Of a stretch of DNA of 64,000 nucleotides, positions 25,995-35,275 are shown one piece after another. The notes under the pieces were generated by a model. It had not been told where the DNA came from, searched no databases, and saw nothing but the letters and a program-made list of their open reading frames with translations. The position numbers and the translations under genes were made by a program. The stretch lies in contig NZ_JAJJOZ010000011.1 in assembly GCF_021653995.1 (NCBI RefSeq), positions 62,001 through 126,000 on the forward strand. Direction: 5' to 3'. Source of the stretch: Allopusillimonas lactea. GTDB taxonomy: Bacteria; Pseudomonadota; Gammaproteobacteria; Burkholderiales; Burkholderiaceae_B. Within the stretch, counting starts at the first letter, position 1. Each line of letters begins with the position of its first letter.

Positions 25995-26984
25995 TTACTG
26001 TGCACCAAGTTTGTTGTCTTTGATGACACGCTCCCAGATGGCCGAATCTGTCTTGATGTGGTCGGTCATCTCGGCGGCATCGCCGAATACGGGATAGGCG
26101 CCGACGGACTTCATGCGATCAGTCACTTTGGGATCTTGCAGTACTTTGCGCAGTGTGTTGGTCAGCGTGTCGCGAACATCGTCCGGTGTGCCTGCGGGCG
26201 CGAAGATGCCGCCCCATGAAATGGCCTTGGTGCTCTGTACGCCTTGCGCTTTGAGCGACGTGACGTCGGGGAGATCCTGGAACGCATCGGTATTGACGGC
26301 GATGGCACGCAGCTTGCCCGCCTTGATGTGCTGGAGCACGGCGACTGAGTCGGACAACATGATGGGCACGTCGCCGGCCAGTACCGCAGTGACGGCGGGC
26401 GAGCTGCCTTGGTAGGGCACATGCACGGCATCGAAGCCTAGTTCTTTCTTGAGCAGTTCCATCGTGAGATTGCCGGTGCTGCCTACGCCCGCGGAGGTGT
26501 AGTTCAGTGACTTGCCGTGCTTACCGGCCTTGGCGAGCGACGCTACGTCGATAACATCGGGCAGAACAGTAGGATTGACGACCAGGATGAGGGGCGTGAC
26601 ATACGCAAGCCCGATAGGCGTAACGTCTTTGTTCAGATCATAAGGACGTTCCGCCAGGATGAAGGGAGCAGTCAGGCTGGGCGAGGCCAGTGTGCCGATG
26701 GTGTAGCCGTCGGGTTTGCTGCGAATGACGTTGCGAACACCGATGGTGCCTGAGGCGCCGGGTTTGTTTTCAACGACGAAGTTGCCGCCGAGGGCCTTGC
26801 CAAATGCATCTGCAAGGACGCGTGTGGCGACGTCAGTGGGGCCGCCGGGCGGAAAGGGCACGACCCAGCTGGCGGGCTTGTCGGGATAGGCGGCAAAGGC
26901 GGGGGCCCCGGTGAGAACCGCGGTGCCTATGATAAGGGTGAAAAGGGCGCGCAGCGGCGAACACCTGTGCAGGCTGGCAATCAA
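25995..26984 (-). CDS. Bug-family TTT periplasmic solute receptor
   Basis: A 329-residue receptor. The start is a TTG at 26984, chosen because CAGGAG lies six bases before it and it opens exactly at a good signal peptide (IASLHRCSPLRALFTLIIGTAVLTGAPAFA); the frame is open to 27248 but that would put about 88 extra residues before the signal. Mature motifs: YPDKPASWVVPFPPGGPTDVATRV, FVVENKPGASGTIG, AVHVPYQGSSPAVTAVLAGDV and IAVNTDAFQ. Faces the IclR regulator at 27237 and is co-transcribed with the CoA-transferase. Confidence 0.92.
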   Translation of the reverse strand: MIASLHRCSPLRALFTLIIGTAVLTGAPAFAAYPDKPASWVVPFPPGGPTDVATRVLADAFGKALGGNFVVENKPGASGTIGVRNVIRSKPDGYTIGTLASPSLTAPFILAERPYDLNKDVTPIGLAYVTPLILVVNPTVLPDVIDVASLAKAGKHGKSLNYTSAGVGSTGNLTMELLKKELGFDAVHVPYQGSSPAVTAVLAGDVPIMLSDSVAVLQHIKAGKLRAIAVNTDAFQDLPDVTSLKAQGVQSTKAISWGGIFAPAGTPDDVRDTLTNTLRKVLQDPKVTDRMKSVGAYPVFGDAAEMTDHIKTDSAIWERVIKDNKLGAQ

Positions 26985-27046
26985 GGGTGACTCCTGGATG
27001 ACGATACCGTGTGAAAGCAGTTTGTGTTCTGATAAGTGACCATTAA

Positions 27047-27168
27047 AACTGCTATGCGGAACAGCAGTCATTTTATAAAGTGGGGTAAGAGGCTGCAACC
27101 GGGTAAGCCCTAGGTTTGTTTGGGGCTGCAAGTTCCGATATGCAGAATAAAATTGCTGGAAAACAGAA
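27047..27168. promoter_or_regulatory. Cluster of degenerate TTCTGCAWTGCAGAA operators between receptor and IclR gene
   Basis: Three weaker copies of the palindrome seen at 30808, 40870 and 41037: 27047-27061 (read on the minus strand TTCCGCATAGCAGTT, 11 of 15), 27133-27147 (TTCCGATATGCAGAA, 12 of 15) and 27154-27168 (TGCTGGAAAACAGAA, 11 of 15). The last two begin 21 bases apart, two helical turns, on the same face of the DNA. Placement between the divergent IclR and receptor genes fits autoregulation. Confidence 0.55.
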
Positions 27169-27236
27169 CATGGGCGGTGTTTTACTGCTACATTCGTGGC
27201 GCTTATCCATAAGCCTTTTTTCACATTGGGGCAGCA

Positions 27237-28058
27237 GTGGCAACACACTCGACATCAACAGGCAAAAAGTACCCTTCCGCGTTGGCGCAGTTTGACGATG
27301 ACCGGCATTTCGTAACGGCGCTGGCGCGTGGGCTGGAGGTGCTGGCGTGCTTTCGTTCGGGGCGGCGTATGCTGGGCAACCAGGAACTGGCCGAGCGCTG
27401 CGGCCTGCCTAAGTCCACGATATCGCGCCTGACGCATACCCTGGTAAAGCTGGGCTATCTGACGCAAGATGAGGATAGCGGCAAATACAAGCTGGGCATG
27501 GCGACGCTGTCGCTGGGGGTCGGTATGCTGGCCAAGCTCGACATCCGGCAGGTGGCGCGGCCCTATATGCAGGAGCTGGCAGATTTCTCGCAGGCCATGG
27601 TGTCGCTGGGGGTACGCGATCGCCTGTCCATGCTGTATATCGAGAACTGCCGCAGCCAGTCAGCCCTGACGCTAAGCCTCGATGTGGGGGCGCGTATTCC
27701 TATTGTGACGTCTTCGATGGGGCGCGGCTATCTCGCGGTAGCCAGCGAGGCCGAGCGCCGCGAGATCGCCGACCGCCTAAGCGAACTGGACGCCTGGTCG
27801 CGCAAGGAAATCATGGATGGCATCGACAAGGCTGTCGAGGAATACCGTACGCTTGGTGTGACGACATCGTTCGGCGACTGGCAGAAGGATGTCAACGCAA
27901 TTGCCCTGGGCTTTCAGTTCAGCAGCACGCAGCCCATCATGGTCATTACCTGCGGCGCACCTTCGTTCAAGATGTCCGAGCAATTTCTGTTGGATGAGGT
28001 GCGGCCTCGCCTGCTGGAAACCGTAAGCAAGATTCGGCGCGCCATGGGGCACCACTGA
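27237..28058 (+). CDS. IclR-family transcriptional regulator
   Basis: A 273-residue IclR-type regulator with a GTG start at 27237. The winged HTH covers about residues 25-90 (VTALARGLEVLACFRSGRRMLGNQELAERCGLPKSTISRLTHTLVKLGYL), and the effector domain about 105-270 (VSLGVRDRLSMLYIENC, PIVTSSMGRGYLA, FGDWQKDVNAIALGFQF). It is the only IclR gene between 10 and 60 kb and stands beside genes sharing a palindromic operator, so it is the best candidate for control of the CoA-transferase, acyl-CoA dehydrogenase, FadB/thiolase, receptor and ligase transcripts from 24.8 to 45.2 kb. Confidence 0.93.
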   Translation: MATHSTSTGKKYPSALAQFDDDRHFVTALARGLEVLACFRSGRRMLGNQELAERCGLPKSTISRLTHTLVKLGYLTQDEDSGKYKLGMATLSLGVGMLAKLDIRQVARPYMQELADFSQAMVSLGVRDRLSMLYIENCRSQSALTLSLDVGARIPIVTSSMGRGYLAVASEAERREIADRLSELDAWSRKEIMDGIDKAVEEYRTLGVTTSFGDWQKDVNAIALGFQFSSTQPIMVITCGAPSFKMSEQFLLDEVRPRLLETVSKIRRAMGHH

Positions 28059-28066
28059 GGCATGCC

Positions 28067-28087
28067 GAGCCCGCTCTGAACGGGCTC
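28067..28087 (+). terminator. Hairpin after the IclR gene
   Basis: GAGCCCG-CTCTGAA-CGGGCTC forms a perfect seven-base GC-rich stem nine bases past the IclR stop. It is not followed by a T-run, so termination would need help, but the place between convergent genes fits. Confidence 0.45.
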
Positions 28088-28220
28088 TGAAGCTTGGGCC
28101 GGGTGCCCGTGCTGTGGGCAAGCCAGCTTCGTGCCCTGGGTGATATGGCGGTGCGGCGGGCCGCCGGCACTGCATGGTAAGCCTCAGGGGTGGCGTCGCG
28201 GCAGGCATGCCCGCCGCTTG

Positions 28221-29372
28221 TCATTGCGCCTCGTCCGCCGCCATGGCCTCGCTGTAGCGCCGCAGGTGGTAGTCGGCGTCGCCAAACAACATACTCAGCG
28301 TGGTGAGCCGCTTGAAGTAGTGCGCCACGTTCAGCTCGTCGGTGACGCCGATGCCGCCGTGCAGTTGGATGGCCTCCTGGCCGACCTTGCGGGCGCATTC
28401 CGACACATACGCCTTTGCGCCCGACGCCTGGCGCAGCCTGACGACCGGGTCGGGGTTCTGCATTTCGATGGCGGCGCGCAGCGCCATGGAATCTGCCTGC
28501 TCGGTGGCGATGGCCATATCGGCGAGGCGGTGCTGCAGTGCCTGGAAGGTGCTGAGCGGCACACCAAACTGCTTGCGGGTTTTCAGGTACTCGAGCGTGG
28601 CGTCGACCAATGCGCGCATAATGCCGGTGGCTTCGGCCGCGATCGCTGTATTGGCCAGCGCAATGGCCAGCGCAATGGCGGGCAGGGCCTCGCCTTCTTT
28701 GCCGATGAGTTGATCGCGGCCAACCCTGACTTTATTCAGGAGGATGTCGGCGGCGCGGGTGCCATCGTGATTGCTCCAAGGCTTGAACGTCAACCCGGCG
28801 GCGCCGCGGGGCAGCAGGAAAAGCGAAACGCCGGCCTGCTCGCCTTCGTCACCGTGGTGGCGCGCTGACACGAGGATATGGCGGGCGCTGGCTGCATGCA
28901 GCACGACACTCTTGTGGCCGTCGAGCAGCCAGCCTGCGCCATCGACGCTGGCGCGGGTTGCCACGCGGCCTTCATTGTGGCGCGCCTGCGGTTCGTAGTG
29001 TGCAAGGGTCAGCATGCTTTCACCGGCGGCAATGGCGGGCAGCAGCGCCTCTTGCTGCACTTGCGTGGCGAAATCCCGCAGCAGGCCGCCGCACAACACC
29101 ACCGTGGCAAGATAAGGCTCGAGCGCCAGGCCGCGGCCCAGGTTGCGCATCACCAGGTAGGTGTCGACGGCTGTGCCGCCGAGCCCGTCGCATGATTCGG
29201 GGAAGGGCAGGGCGAGCACGCCCAGTTCGGCATAGGTCGTCCAGGCTTGCCGGCTGAACCCGTCGTCGTTGGCCAGCAGTGCGCGGCGCTGTTCGAAGGT
29301 GTAGTCCTTCGCGAAAAAGCGCTGCAGCGTATTTTCCAGGCCAAGCTGTTCTTCTGTGAAATCGAAATTCAT
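28221..29372 (-). CDS. Acyl-CoA dehydrogenase, small-subunit type (pimeloyl-CoA dehydrogenase PimD-like)
   Basis: FAD-dependent acyl-CoA dehydrogenase of 383 residues, introducing the first double bond of a beta-oxidation round. Motifs: MNFDFTEEQLGLENTLQRFFAKDY, GFSRQAWTTYAELGVLALPFPE, GHKSVVLHAASA, YLKTRKQFGVPLSTFQALQHRLADM and IQLHGGIGVTDELNVAHYFKRL. The opening and the pairing with a 400-residue partner directly upstream match the small subunit of two-subunit pimeloyl-CoA dehydrogenases. Start ATG at 29372, GGAAGC upstream; the open frame to 29495 overlaps the partner gene. Electrons go to ETF, which is not in the window. Confidence 0.9.
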   Translation of the reverse strand: MNFDFTEEQLGLENTLQRFFAKDYTFEQRRALLANDDGFSRQAWTTYAELGVLALPFPESCDGLGGTAVDTYLVMRNLGRGLALEPYLATVVLCGGLLRDFATQVQQEALLPAIAAGESMLTLAHYEPQARHNEGRVATRASVDGAGWLLDGHKSVVLHAASARHILVSARHHGDEGEQAGVSLFLLPRGAAGLTFKPWSNHDGTRAADILLNKVRVGRDQLIGKEGEALPAIALAIALANTAIAAEATGIMRALVDATLEYLKTRKQFGVPLSTFQALQHRLADMAIATEQADSMALRAAIEMQNPDPVVRLRQASGAKAYVSECARKVGQEAIQLHGGIGVTDELNVAHYFKRLTTLSMLFGDADYHLRRYSEAMAADEAQ

Positions 29373-29436
29373 GTTGCTTCCTTGTTCTGTGCTATGCGCC
29401 GGGCGCGGGCGGCGCATGTTGCATGCGGCCCGGCTG

Positions 29437-30639
29437 TCAGATGCCGAGGATGGCCTTGCAGATGATGCTTTTCTGGACTTCGCTTGAGCCACCATAGATC
29501 GTGGTCTTGCGGTTGTTGAAGTAGCGGCCGGTGGCGCCGCCCAGTGCCGCGGGGAAGGCGGGGCTTACCCCGTCCGGATAGGGGTTTTCGTCCGCCGGCA
29601 GGTGGGCCACGCCATAGGGGCCCAGGGCCAGCGCGGTAAGCTCGGAAATGGTTTGCTGGATTTCGGAGCCCTTGATTTTTAGAATCGATGCTTCGGGGCC
29701 GGGGGCGCGCTGCTGCCCGTCCGCGGCCACCAGCTTGAGCTGCGTGATCTCCAGTGCCTGAAGCTCCAGTTCGACAAGAGCGATCCTGGCACGGAAGGCA
29801 GGTTCGTCGATCAGGTGGCCGCCATCATTGCCCGGCTGTGCCGCCGCGACCTGCTTTAGGCGCCGCAGCGCGGCCTTGGAGAGCCCGACACGGGCGATGT
29901 TGGTGCGTTCGTGGCCAAGCAGGTACTTGGCGTACGTCCAGCCCATATTCTCGTCGCCGATACGGTTGGCGACGGGTACGCGAACATTATCGAACCAGAC
30001 TTCGTTCACTTCGTGTCCGCCGTCGAGCATGATGATGGGCCGCACCGTGACGCCGGGCGTCGTCATATCGATAAGCAGAAAGGAAATGCCCTGCTGCTTG
30101 CGCGCGCCAGGGTCAGTGCGCACCAGGCAGAAGATCCAGTCAGCATGCTGGGCCAGAGTCGTCCAGGTTTTCTGGCCATTGACAATGTACTCATCGCCCT
30201 CGCGCACGGCCGACGTCTTGAGCGAGGCGAGGTCAGAGCCCGCGCCGGGCTCTGAATAGCCTTGGCACCACCATACGTCGCCCGAGATGATTCCCGGCAG
30301 GAAGCGGTCTTTCTGCGCCTGGCTCCCGTATTTCTGGATGACGGGCGCGACCATTTTCAGTCCAAAGGAAAGCTGGTCTGGCGCATGCGCCCGTGCGCAT
30401 TCTTCTTCAAAGATGTGACGTTCGATGGCATTCCAGCCCGTGCCGCCGTATTCGGCGGGCCAGGCTGGGGCGCCCCAGCCGCGCTGGTAAAGGGTGCGCT
30501 GCCATTCCTGGCGCTCCTGCTTGCTCAGCGGTTGCTCCTGCCTGACCTTGCGCGCGAGCCCGGCGTCCAGATGTTCCGCCAGAAAAGCTCGCACTTCATC
30601 GCGAAAGGCAAGTTGTTCAGCGGTGTATTGAATGTCCAT
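29437..30639 (-). CDS. Acyl-CoA dehydrogenase, large-subunit type (pimeloyl-CoA dehydrogenase PimC-like)
   Basis: A 400-residue acyl-CoA dehydrogenase. Motifs: MDIQYTAEQLAFRDEVRAFLAEHL, RGWGAPAWPAEYGGTGWNAIERHIFEEE, the substrate loop WWCQGYSEPGAGSDLASLKTSA, GQKTWTTLAQHADWIFCLVRTD and the C-terminal YGGSSEVQKSIICKAILGI. It matches the large subunit that pairs with PimD-like proteins. The gene precedes the small subunit by 64 bases and is divergent from the FadB-like gene. Its promoter region holds a degenerate copy of the shared palindrome at 30690. Start ATG at 30639; the longer frame to 30714 would cross that operator. Confidence 0.9.
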   Translation of the reverse strand: MDIQYTAEQLAFRDEVRAFLAEHLDAGLARKVRQEQPLSKQERQEWQRTLYQRGWGAPAWPAEYGGTGWNAIERHIFEEECARAHAPDQLSFGLKMVAPVIQKYGSQAQKDRFLPGIISGDVWWCQGYSEPGAGSDLASLKTSAVREGDEYIVNGQKTWTTLAQHADWIFCLVRTDPGARKQQGISFLLIDMTTPGVTVRPIIMLDGGHEVNEVWFDNVRVPVANRIGDENMGWTYAKYLLGHERTNIARVGLSKAALRRLKQVAAAQPGNDGGHLIDEPAFRARIALVELELQALEITQLKLVAADGQQRAPGPEASILKIKGSEIQQTISELTALALGPYGVAHLPADENPYPDGVSPAFPAALGGATGRYFNNRKTTIYGGSSEVQKSIICKAILGI

Positions 30640-30689
30640 GGTGCAAACCTTTTTCCCTTGTTCCGGGTAAGCGTGATGGGGTTGTTGAA

Positions 30690-30704
30690 TTCTGCTGTGC
30701 AAAA
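30690..30704. promoter_or_regulatory. Operator-like palindrome, dehydrogenase side
   Basis: TTCTGCTGTGCAAAA matches 12 of 15 positions of the perfect palindrome 118 bases away. It lies about 50 bases before the acyl-CoA dehydrogenase start at 30639, giving this divergent region one copy per transcript. Confidence 0.5.
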
Positions 30705-30755
30705 TGATGGGCAAAAAATCGCGGCAAACATGCTCCGCACAGGGGCAAACCCGTC

Positions 30756-30784
30756 TTTACATCGGTATGCTACCGGATTAGCAT
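30756..30784 (+). promoter_or_regulatory. Candidate sigma-70 promoter of the FadB-like operon
   Basis: TTTACA and TAGCAT are separated by 17 bases. Transcription would begin near 30791, which places the perfect palindrome (30808-30822) just downstream of the start, where a bound repressor would block elongation or promoter clearance. Confidence 0.4.
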
Positions 30785-30807
30785 TGATTCCGTAAACCAA
30801 AATTTAA

Positions 30808-30822
30808 TTCTGCAATGCAGAA
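30808..30822. promoter_or_regulatory. Perfect palindromic operator TTCTGCAATGCAGAA
   Basis: A 15-base palindrome, perfect apart from its central base, located 14-28 bases before the ATG of the FadB-like gene and directly before its AAAGGAG ribosome site. Near-identical copies lie at 40871 and 41037, and weaker ones at 30690 and 27047-27168, each in a divergent promoter region of the same catabolic cluster. Confidence 0.7.
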
Positions 30823-30835
30823 CAAAGGAGAAACG

Positions 30836-32929
30836 ATGTCAGCCGCACGCTACGGGCTTATTGGCAAGACCGCCGTCATTACCTTCGACAATCCGCCCGT
30901 CAACGGGCTGGGCTTCGGCCTTCGCCACGCGATCATTTCTCTGCTCGACCAGGCCCAGGCGGATACTCAAGTGGCCGCGGTGGTCCTCACAGGCAGCAGT
31001 CGTGCGTTCTCCGGCGGCGCCGATGTGCGCGAGTTCGGCACGCCGCTTTCTGGGCGCGAGCCCACGCTGCGCACTGTCATCAGCGCACTGGAGGCAAGCG
31101 GCAAGCCGGTGGTGGCAGCGATCGAAGGCGTTTGCCTTGGCGGCGGGCTTGAGCTGGCGCTTGGTGCGCACTATCGGGTGGCCCACGCCAAGGCGCAGGT
31201 CGGTCTGCCCGAGGTGAAGCTCGGCCTGCTGCCGGGGGCGGGCGGCACACAACGCCTGCCGCGCCTGCTGGGGCTGGAAAAGGCGCTTAATATGATCGTG
31301 AATGGGCAGGTGCTGTCGGCGTCGTCGTTGGTCGATACGCCCTTGTTCGATCTGGTGGTGGACGCTGATGTGGTCGGGCGCGCTGTGGCGTTCGCCGAGA
31401 AGGTGGCAACGGAAAACAAGGCACACCGGCGCGTGCGCGATCTGTCGGTAGATGCGCCCGATGCTGAAGCCATCCTGCAGGTAGCGCGCGCTGGTGTGGC
31501 GGCGGCGAACCCACACCTGCCCGCGCCCGGCAAGTGTCTGGAAGCTGTTGCCGCCAGCGTGTCGATGTCATTCGAGCAGGGCCTGCGCAAAGAGCGCGAG
31601 TTGTTTGTGCAACTGATGAATTCGCCCGAATCGGCCGCCTTGCGCCATATTTTCGCGGCCGAACGCGCTGCCACCAAGGTGCCTGGCATTGCGGCCGACA
31701 TTGCGCTGCGGCCCGTTGCGAAGGTGGCTGTCATCGGTGCTGGTACCATGGGCGGCGGCATTGCTATGAATTTCCTGAACGCGGGCCTGCCCGTCGTCAT
31801 ATTGGAAACAAGCCAAGAGGCACTGGATCGCGGTCTTGCCACCATTCGCCGCAATTATGAAGCCACCATGAAGAAGGGTAGGCTGACACAGACGCAGCTC
31901 GACGAACGCATGGCGCTGCTGTCGACAACGCTCGACTACACGGATCTGTCGACGCAAGACCTGGTGATTGAAGCCGTCTTCGAGAGCATGGACGTCAAAA
32001 AGCAGGTGTTCGGCAAGCTGGATGAGGTCATGAAGCCGGGCGCCATCCTGGCCACCAATACTTCCACGCTGGACGTCGATGAAATTGCCGCCACCACTTC
32101 GCGCCCCGGCGATGTGATCGGCCTGCATTTCTTCAGCCCGGCCAACGTCATGAAACTGCTGGAGATCGTGCGCGGCGCCAAGACTGCCGACGATGTACTG
32201 GCCACGTGCATAGATATGGCCAGGAAGATCGGCAAGAAACCCGTGGTGTCGGGCGTGTGCGACGGCTTTATCGGCAACCGCATGCTGCACCGGTATTACT
32301 CCGTGACGAACGATCTGATCATCCAGGGCGCGCTGCCGCAACAAGTCGACAGGGCGCTGGAGGCCTTCGGCATGGCCATGGGGCCGTTCCGCGTGGGCGA
32401 CCTGGCCGGCCTGGATATCGGCTGGTCGGTACGCAAGCATCGCGCCGCGCAAAACCCCGGGCAGGATTTTTCCATGGTGGCCGACAAGTTGTGCGAGGCG
32501 GGCCGTTTCGGCCAGAAGACCTCGGCAGGCTGGTATCGCTATGAACCCGGCAATCGCAAGCCTGTCCCCGACCCTGAGGTGGCCGCCATCATCGATGCGT
32601 ATCGCCGCGAGAAGGGCGTGACGCCGCGCACGGTCAGCGACGAGGAAATCGTGATGCGCAGCTTGTGCGCCCTGGTGAATGAAGGCGCCAAGATACTTGA
32701 GGAAGGGATTGCTCTGCGCGCCTCGGATATCGATGTCGTGTACCTGAACGGCTACGGCTATCCCGCGTTCTGCGGCGGCCCCATGCATTACGCAGCCAAT
32801 CAGGTGGGCCTGTACAACATCGCGCGGGCCATGCGCCAGTACGCGGGCGAGTCGGATGCGGCGGGGCAGTTCTGGAAGGCGTCGCCCCTGCTGCTGGAAC
32901 GTGTCGAGGCCGGCGGCACTTGGGAATAA
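30836..32929 (+). CDS. Fused enoyl-CoA hydratase / 3-hydroxyacyl-CoA dehydrogenase (FadB/FadJ/PimF type)
   Basis: A 697-residue bifunctional beta-oxidation enzyme. The crotonase domain (about 1-185) shows the oxyanion-hole segment SRAFSGGADVREFG and the catalytic region IEGVCLGGGLELALGAHYRVA...GLPEVKLGLLPGAGGTQRLPRL. The NAD-binding domain starts near residue 297 (VAVIGAGTMGGGIAMNFLNAG), then LATNTSTLDVDEIA and GLHFFSPANVMKLLEIV, and two C-terminal 3HCDH domains. The length matches PimF of pimeloyl-CoA degradation more closely than E. coli FadB. ATG at 30836 has AAAGGAG; an ATG at 30815 falls inside the operator. First gene of a five-gene plus-strand run. Confidence 0.94.
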   Translation: MSAARYGLIGKTAVITFDNPPVNGLGFGLRHAIISLLDQAQADTQVAAVVLTGSSRAFSGGADVREFGTPLSGREPTLRTVISALEASGKPVVAAIEGVCLGGGLELALGAHYRVAHAKAQVGLPEVKLGLLPGAGGTQRLPRLLGLEKALNMIVNGQVLSASSLVDTPLFDLVVDADVVGRAVAFAEKVATENKAHRRVRDLSVDAPDAEAILQVARAGVAAANPHLPAPGKCLEAVAASVSMSFEQGLRKERELFVQLMNSPESAALRHIFAAERAATKVPGIAADIALRPVAKVAVIGAGTMGGGIAMNFLNAGLPVVILETSQEALDRGLATIRRNYEATMKKGRLTQTQLDERMALLSTTLDYTDLSTQDLVIEAVFESMDVKKQVFGKLDEVMKPGAILATNTSTLDVDEIAATTSRPGDVIGLHFFSPANVMKLLEIVRGAKTADDVLATCIDMARKIGKKPVVSGVCDGFIGNRMLHRYYSVTNDLIIQGALPQQVDRALEAFGMAMGPFRVGDLAGLDIGWSVRKHRAAQNPGQDFSMVADKLCEAGRFGQKTSAGWYRYEPGNRKPVPDPEVAAIIDAYRREKGVTPRTVSDEEIVMRSLCALVNEGAKILEEGIALRASDIDVVYLNGYGYPAFCGGPMHYAANQVGLYNIARAMRQYAGESDAAGQFWKASPLLLERVEAGGTWE

Positions 32930-32978
32930 TCATTGTGGCACTGAACGCGGGCGTGAGCCCCTGCTTGTGGAGACAATT

Positions 32979-34157
32979 GTGACTGAAGCGGTAATCGTAT
33001 CGACAGCGCGCACGGGGCTGGGCAAGTCCTGGCGTGGTGCATTCAACATGACTTATGGCGCGACGCTGGGCGCCCATGCGGTGCGGCATGCGGTCGCGCG
33101 TGCCGGCATCGAACCCGGCGAAGTGGAAGACGTGATCATGGGCACCGCGCAGCCCGAGGGCACGCTGGGCGGCAATATCGCACGCGCCATCGCCCTGGGC
33201 GCCGGCCTGCCGGTGTCGTCGGCGGGCGTGACCATCAATCGGTTTTGTTCATCCGGCTTGCAGGCCATCGCCATGGCGGCGCAGCGCGTGATCGTGGATC
33301 GCGTGCCGGTGATGGTGGCCGGCGGCGTGGAAAGCATTTCATGCGTGCAGAACCAGATGAACATGCATATGCGCCGGGATCCCCGGCTGCAGCAGGAAAA
33401 GCCCGAACTCTACTGGAGCATGCTGCAGACTGCCGAGCGGGTGGCCAAGCGCTACAACATCGCGAAAGAGGCGCAGGACGAATACGGCGTCCGCAGCCAG
33501 TTGCGCGCCGCGGCGGCGCGGGACAAAGGCCTATTCAACGACGAGATCGTGCCTATGACCACGACCATGGCGGTCTTCGACCCCCGCAGCGGCCAGGTCA
33601 GCCGGCGCGAGGTCACGATTTCAGCCGACGAGGGCATACGCCCCGATACGACGATCGAAGGTGTATCGCGCATTCGTTCGGCCTTGCCGGGCGGTGTCGT
33701 CACGGCGGGTAATGCGAGCCAGTTTTCAGACGGCTCGTCGGCGTGCGTGGTGATGGACAGCAAGGTGGCTGAGCGCAAAGGGCTTGCGCCGCTGGGCATC
33801 TTCCGTGGTTTTGCGGTGGCGGGCTGCGAGCCCGATGAAATGGGCATCGGCCCTGTGTATGCGGTGCCGCGTCTGCTGGAGCGTGCGGGGCTGAACATAT
33901 CGGACATCGGTTTGTGGGAATTGAATGAAGCGTTTGCCTGCCAGGTACTATATTGCCGCGACAAGCTGGGCATTCCCGACGATCAACTCAACGTGAATGG
34001 CGGTGCCATTGCGGTTGGCCATCCATATGGCGTATCGGGGGCGCGTATGGTGGGTCATGCGCTCATCGAAGGCAAGCGGCGTGGCGTTAAGTATGTGGTC
34101 ATTACCATGTGCATAGGCGGTGGTCAGGGCGCTGCCGGCCTGTTCGAAGTGGCTTAG
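32979..34157 (+). CDS. Thiolase (acetyl-CoA acyltransferase)
   Basis: A 392-residue thiolase closing each beta-oxidation round by CoA-dependent cleavage. Active-site residues are all present: Cys90 in RFCSSGLQAIAMAA, the His of NGGAIAVGHPYGVSGARM and the C-terminal Cys in VITMCIGGGQGAAGLFE. The GTG at 32979 is chosen because GGAGA lies six bases before it and it yields the canonical VTEAVIVSTARTGLGK opening and length; the ORF could otherwise extend into the preceding gene. Follows the FadB-like gene by 49 bases. PimB-like by context. Confidence 0.94.
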   Translation: MTEAVIVSTARTGLGKSWRGAFNMTYGATLGAHAVRHAVARAGIEPGEVEDVIMGTAQPEGTLGGNIARAIALGAGLPVSSAGVTINRFCSSGLQAIAMAAQRVIVDRVPVMVAGGVESISCVQNQMNMHMRRDPRLQQEKPELYWSMLQTAERVAKRYNIAKEAQDEYGVRSQLRAAAARDKGLFNDEIVPMTTTMAVFDPRSGQVSRREVTISADEGIRPDTTIEGVSRIRSALPGGVVTAGNASQFSDGSSACVVMDSKVAERKGLAPLGIFRGFAVAGCEPDEMGIGPVYAVPRLLERAGLNISDIGLWELNEAFACQVLYCRDKLGIPDDQLNVNGGAIAVGHPYGVSGARMVGHALIEGKRRGVKYVVITMCIGGGQGAAGLFEVA

Positions 34158-34291
34158 TGGCGCACGGCCGTCAAGCGGCATGCGCCTGTATAGTGAAACA
34201 CTAGAAAGTTTACGATCAATGGCGTGCCGTCATGGCGCGCTGCCGCTTCGTCGGCCACAAGCGCGGCGAGGCAATACCCAGGAGACAATAG

Positions 34292-35269
34292 ATGAAGTTC
34301 GAATTCAAGAAGTACCTGCTTGCGGTGAGTAGCGGCCTGGCAATGGTGTGTGCGGCGGTTCCGGCCGCACAGGCGGCGTGGCCCGAGCGGCCGGTGGAGA
34401 TCATCGTGCCCTACACGCCGGGCGGCGCCACCGACACCGTCACGCGTGCGGTGGCCGAGCGCCTGTCGCAGCGCCTGGGCCAGACGTTCATCATCACCAA
34501 CAAGCCGGGCGCCAACGCCACGATCGGCACGGCACAGGCTGCGCGCGCCAAGCCCGATGGCTACACCTTCGTGACCGTGCTGGCGGCCCATGCAGTCAAC
34601 CCGCACCTGTACAAGTTGAGCTACAGCGACAGCGATTTCACGCCTGTGTCTCAGATGGCCGACTTGCCGCTGTTCCTGTTCGTGGCCAAAGACCTGCCGG
34701 TCAATAATCTTCAGGAGCTGATCGCCTACGGCAAGAAACATCCGGGCGAGCTGACCTATGCGTCCAGCGGCACGGGTTCCAGTGCTCACCTCACAGGTGC
34801 TAACTTTTCGCATCTTGCCGGCTTCAAGATGACGCACGTACCCTACAAGGGCAGCGCGCCGATTCTTACCGACCTGCTCGCGGGCCGTGTGTCGATGGTG
34901 TTTGACCCCATCCTCGTGCCGATGCAGTATGCGAAGAAGGGCGATCTGAAGGTGCTGGCCATCACGTCGCTCGAACGCTGGAAGGATGAGCCGGGTGTGC
35001 CGACGGTGGCCGAGTCGGGCTTCCCGGGGTTTGCGATGGCATCCTGGGCAGGGCTGCTGGCGCCAGCCGGTACGCCGGATGAGATCGTCAAGAAGCTGGC
35101 CGACGAGATTGTTGCGGTGGTGCAAGAGCCCGGCATTGGCGAGAAGTTCCATGCCGCAGGTTTTGTGCCGGTGGGCCAAGGCCCCAAGGCCTTCCAGGCG
35201 CTTATCAAGAAAGACTCGGCCATGTATGGCGATATCATACGCAAGGCAGGTATAAGCGTGACCCAGTAG
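34292..35269 (+). CDS. Bug-family TTT periplasmic solute receptor
   Basis: A 325-residue receptor: signal peptide ending VCAAVPAAQA, then WPERPVEIIVPYTPGGATDTVTRAV, FIITNKPGANATIGT, MTHVPYKGSAPILTDLLAGRV and VLAITSLERW. The first segment after the VPY motif reads NKPGANA where most Bug proteins have NKPGA(S/G)G. CAGGAGA precedes the ATG. It lies within the FadB/thiolase/CoA-transferase run and is followed by a strong terminator-like hairpin. Confidence 0.94.
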   Translation: MKFEFKKYLLAVSSGLAMVCAAVPAAQAAWPERPVEIIVPYTPGGATDTVTRAVAERLSQRLGQTFIITNKPGANATIGTAQAARAKPDGYTFVTVLAAHAVNPHLYKLSYSDSDFTPVSQMADLPLFLFVAKDLPVNNLQELIAYGKKHPGELTYASSGTGSSAHLTGANFSHLAGFKMTHVPYKGSAPILTDLLAGRVSMVFDPILVPMQYAKKGDLKVLAITSLERWKDEPGVPTVAESGFPGFAMASWAGLLAPAGTPDEIVKKLADEIVAVVQEPGIGEKFHAAGFVPVGQGPKAFQALIKKDSAMYGDIIRKAGISVTQ

Positions 35270-35275
35270 TCCGCG

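Noticed and set aside
31568..32788. 406-residue minus-strand frame over the FadB-like gene
   Set aside because: Antisense shadow, His/Gln/Ala-rich, no ribosome site.
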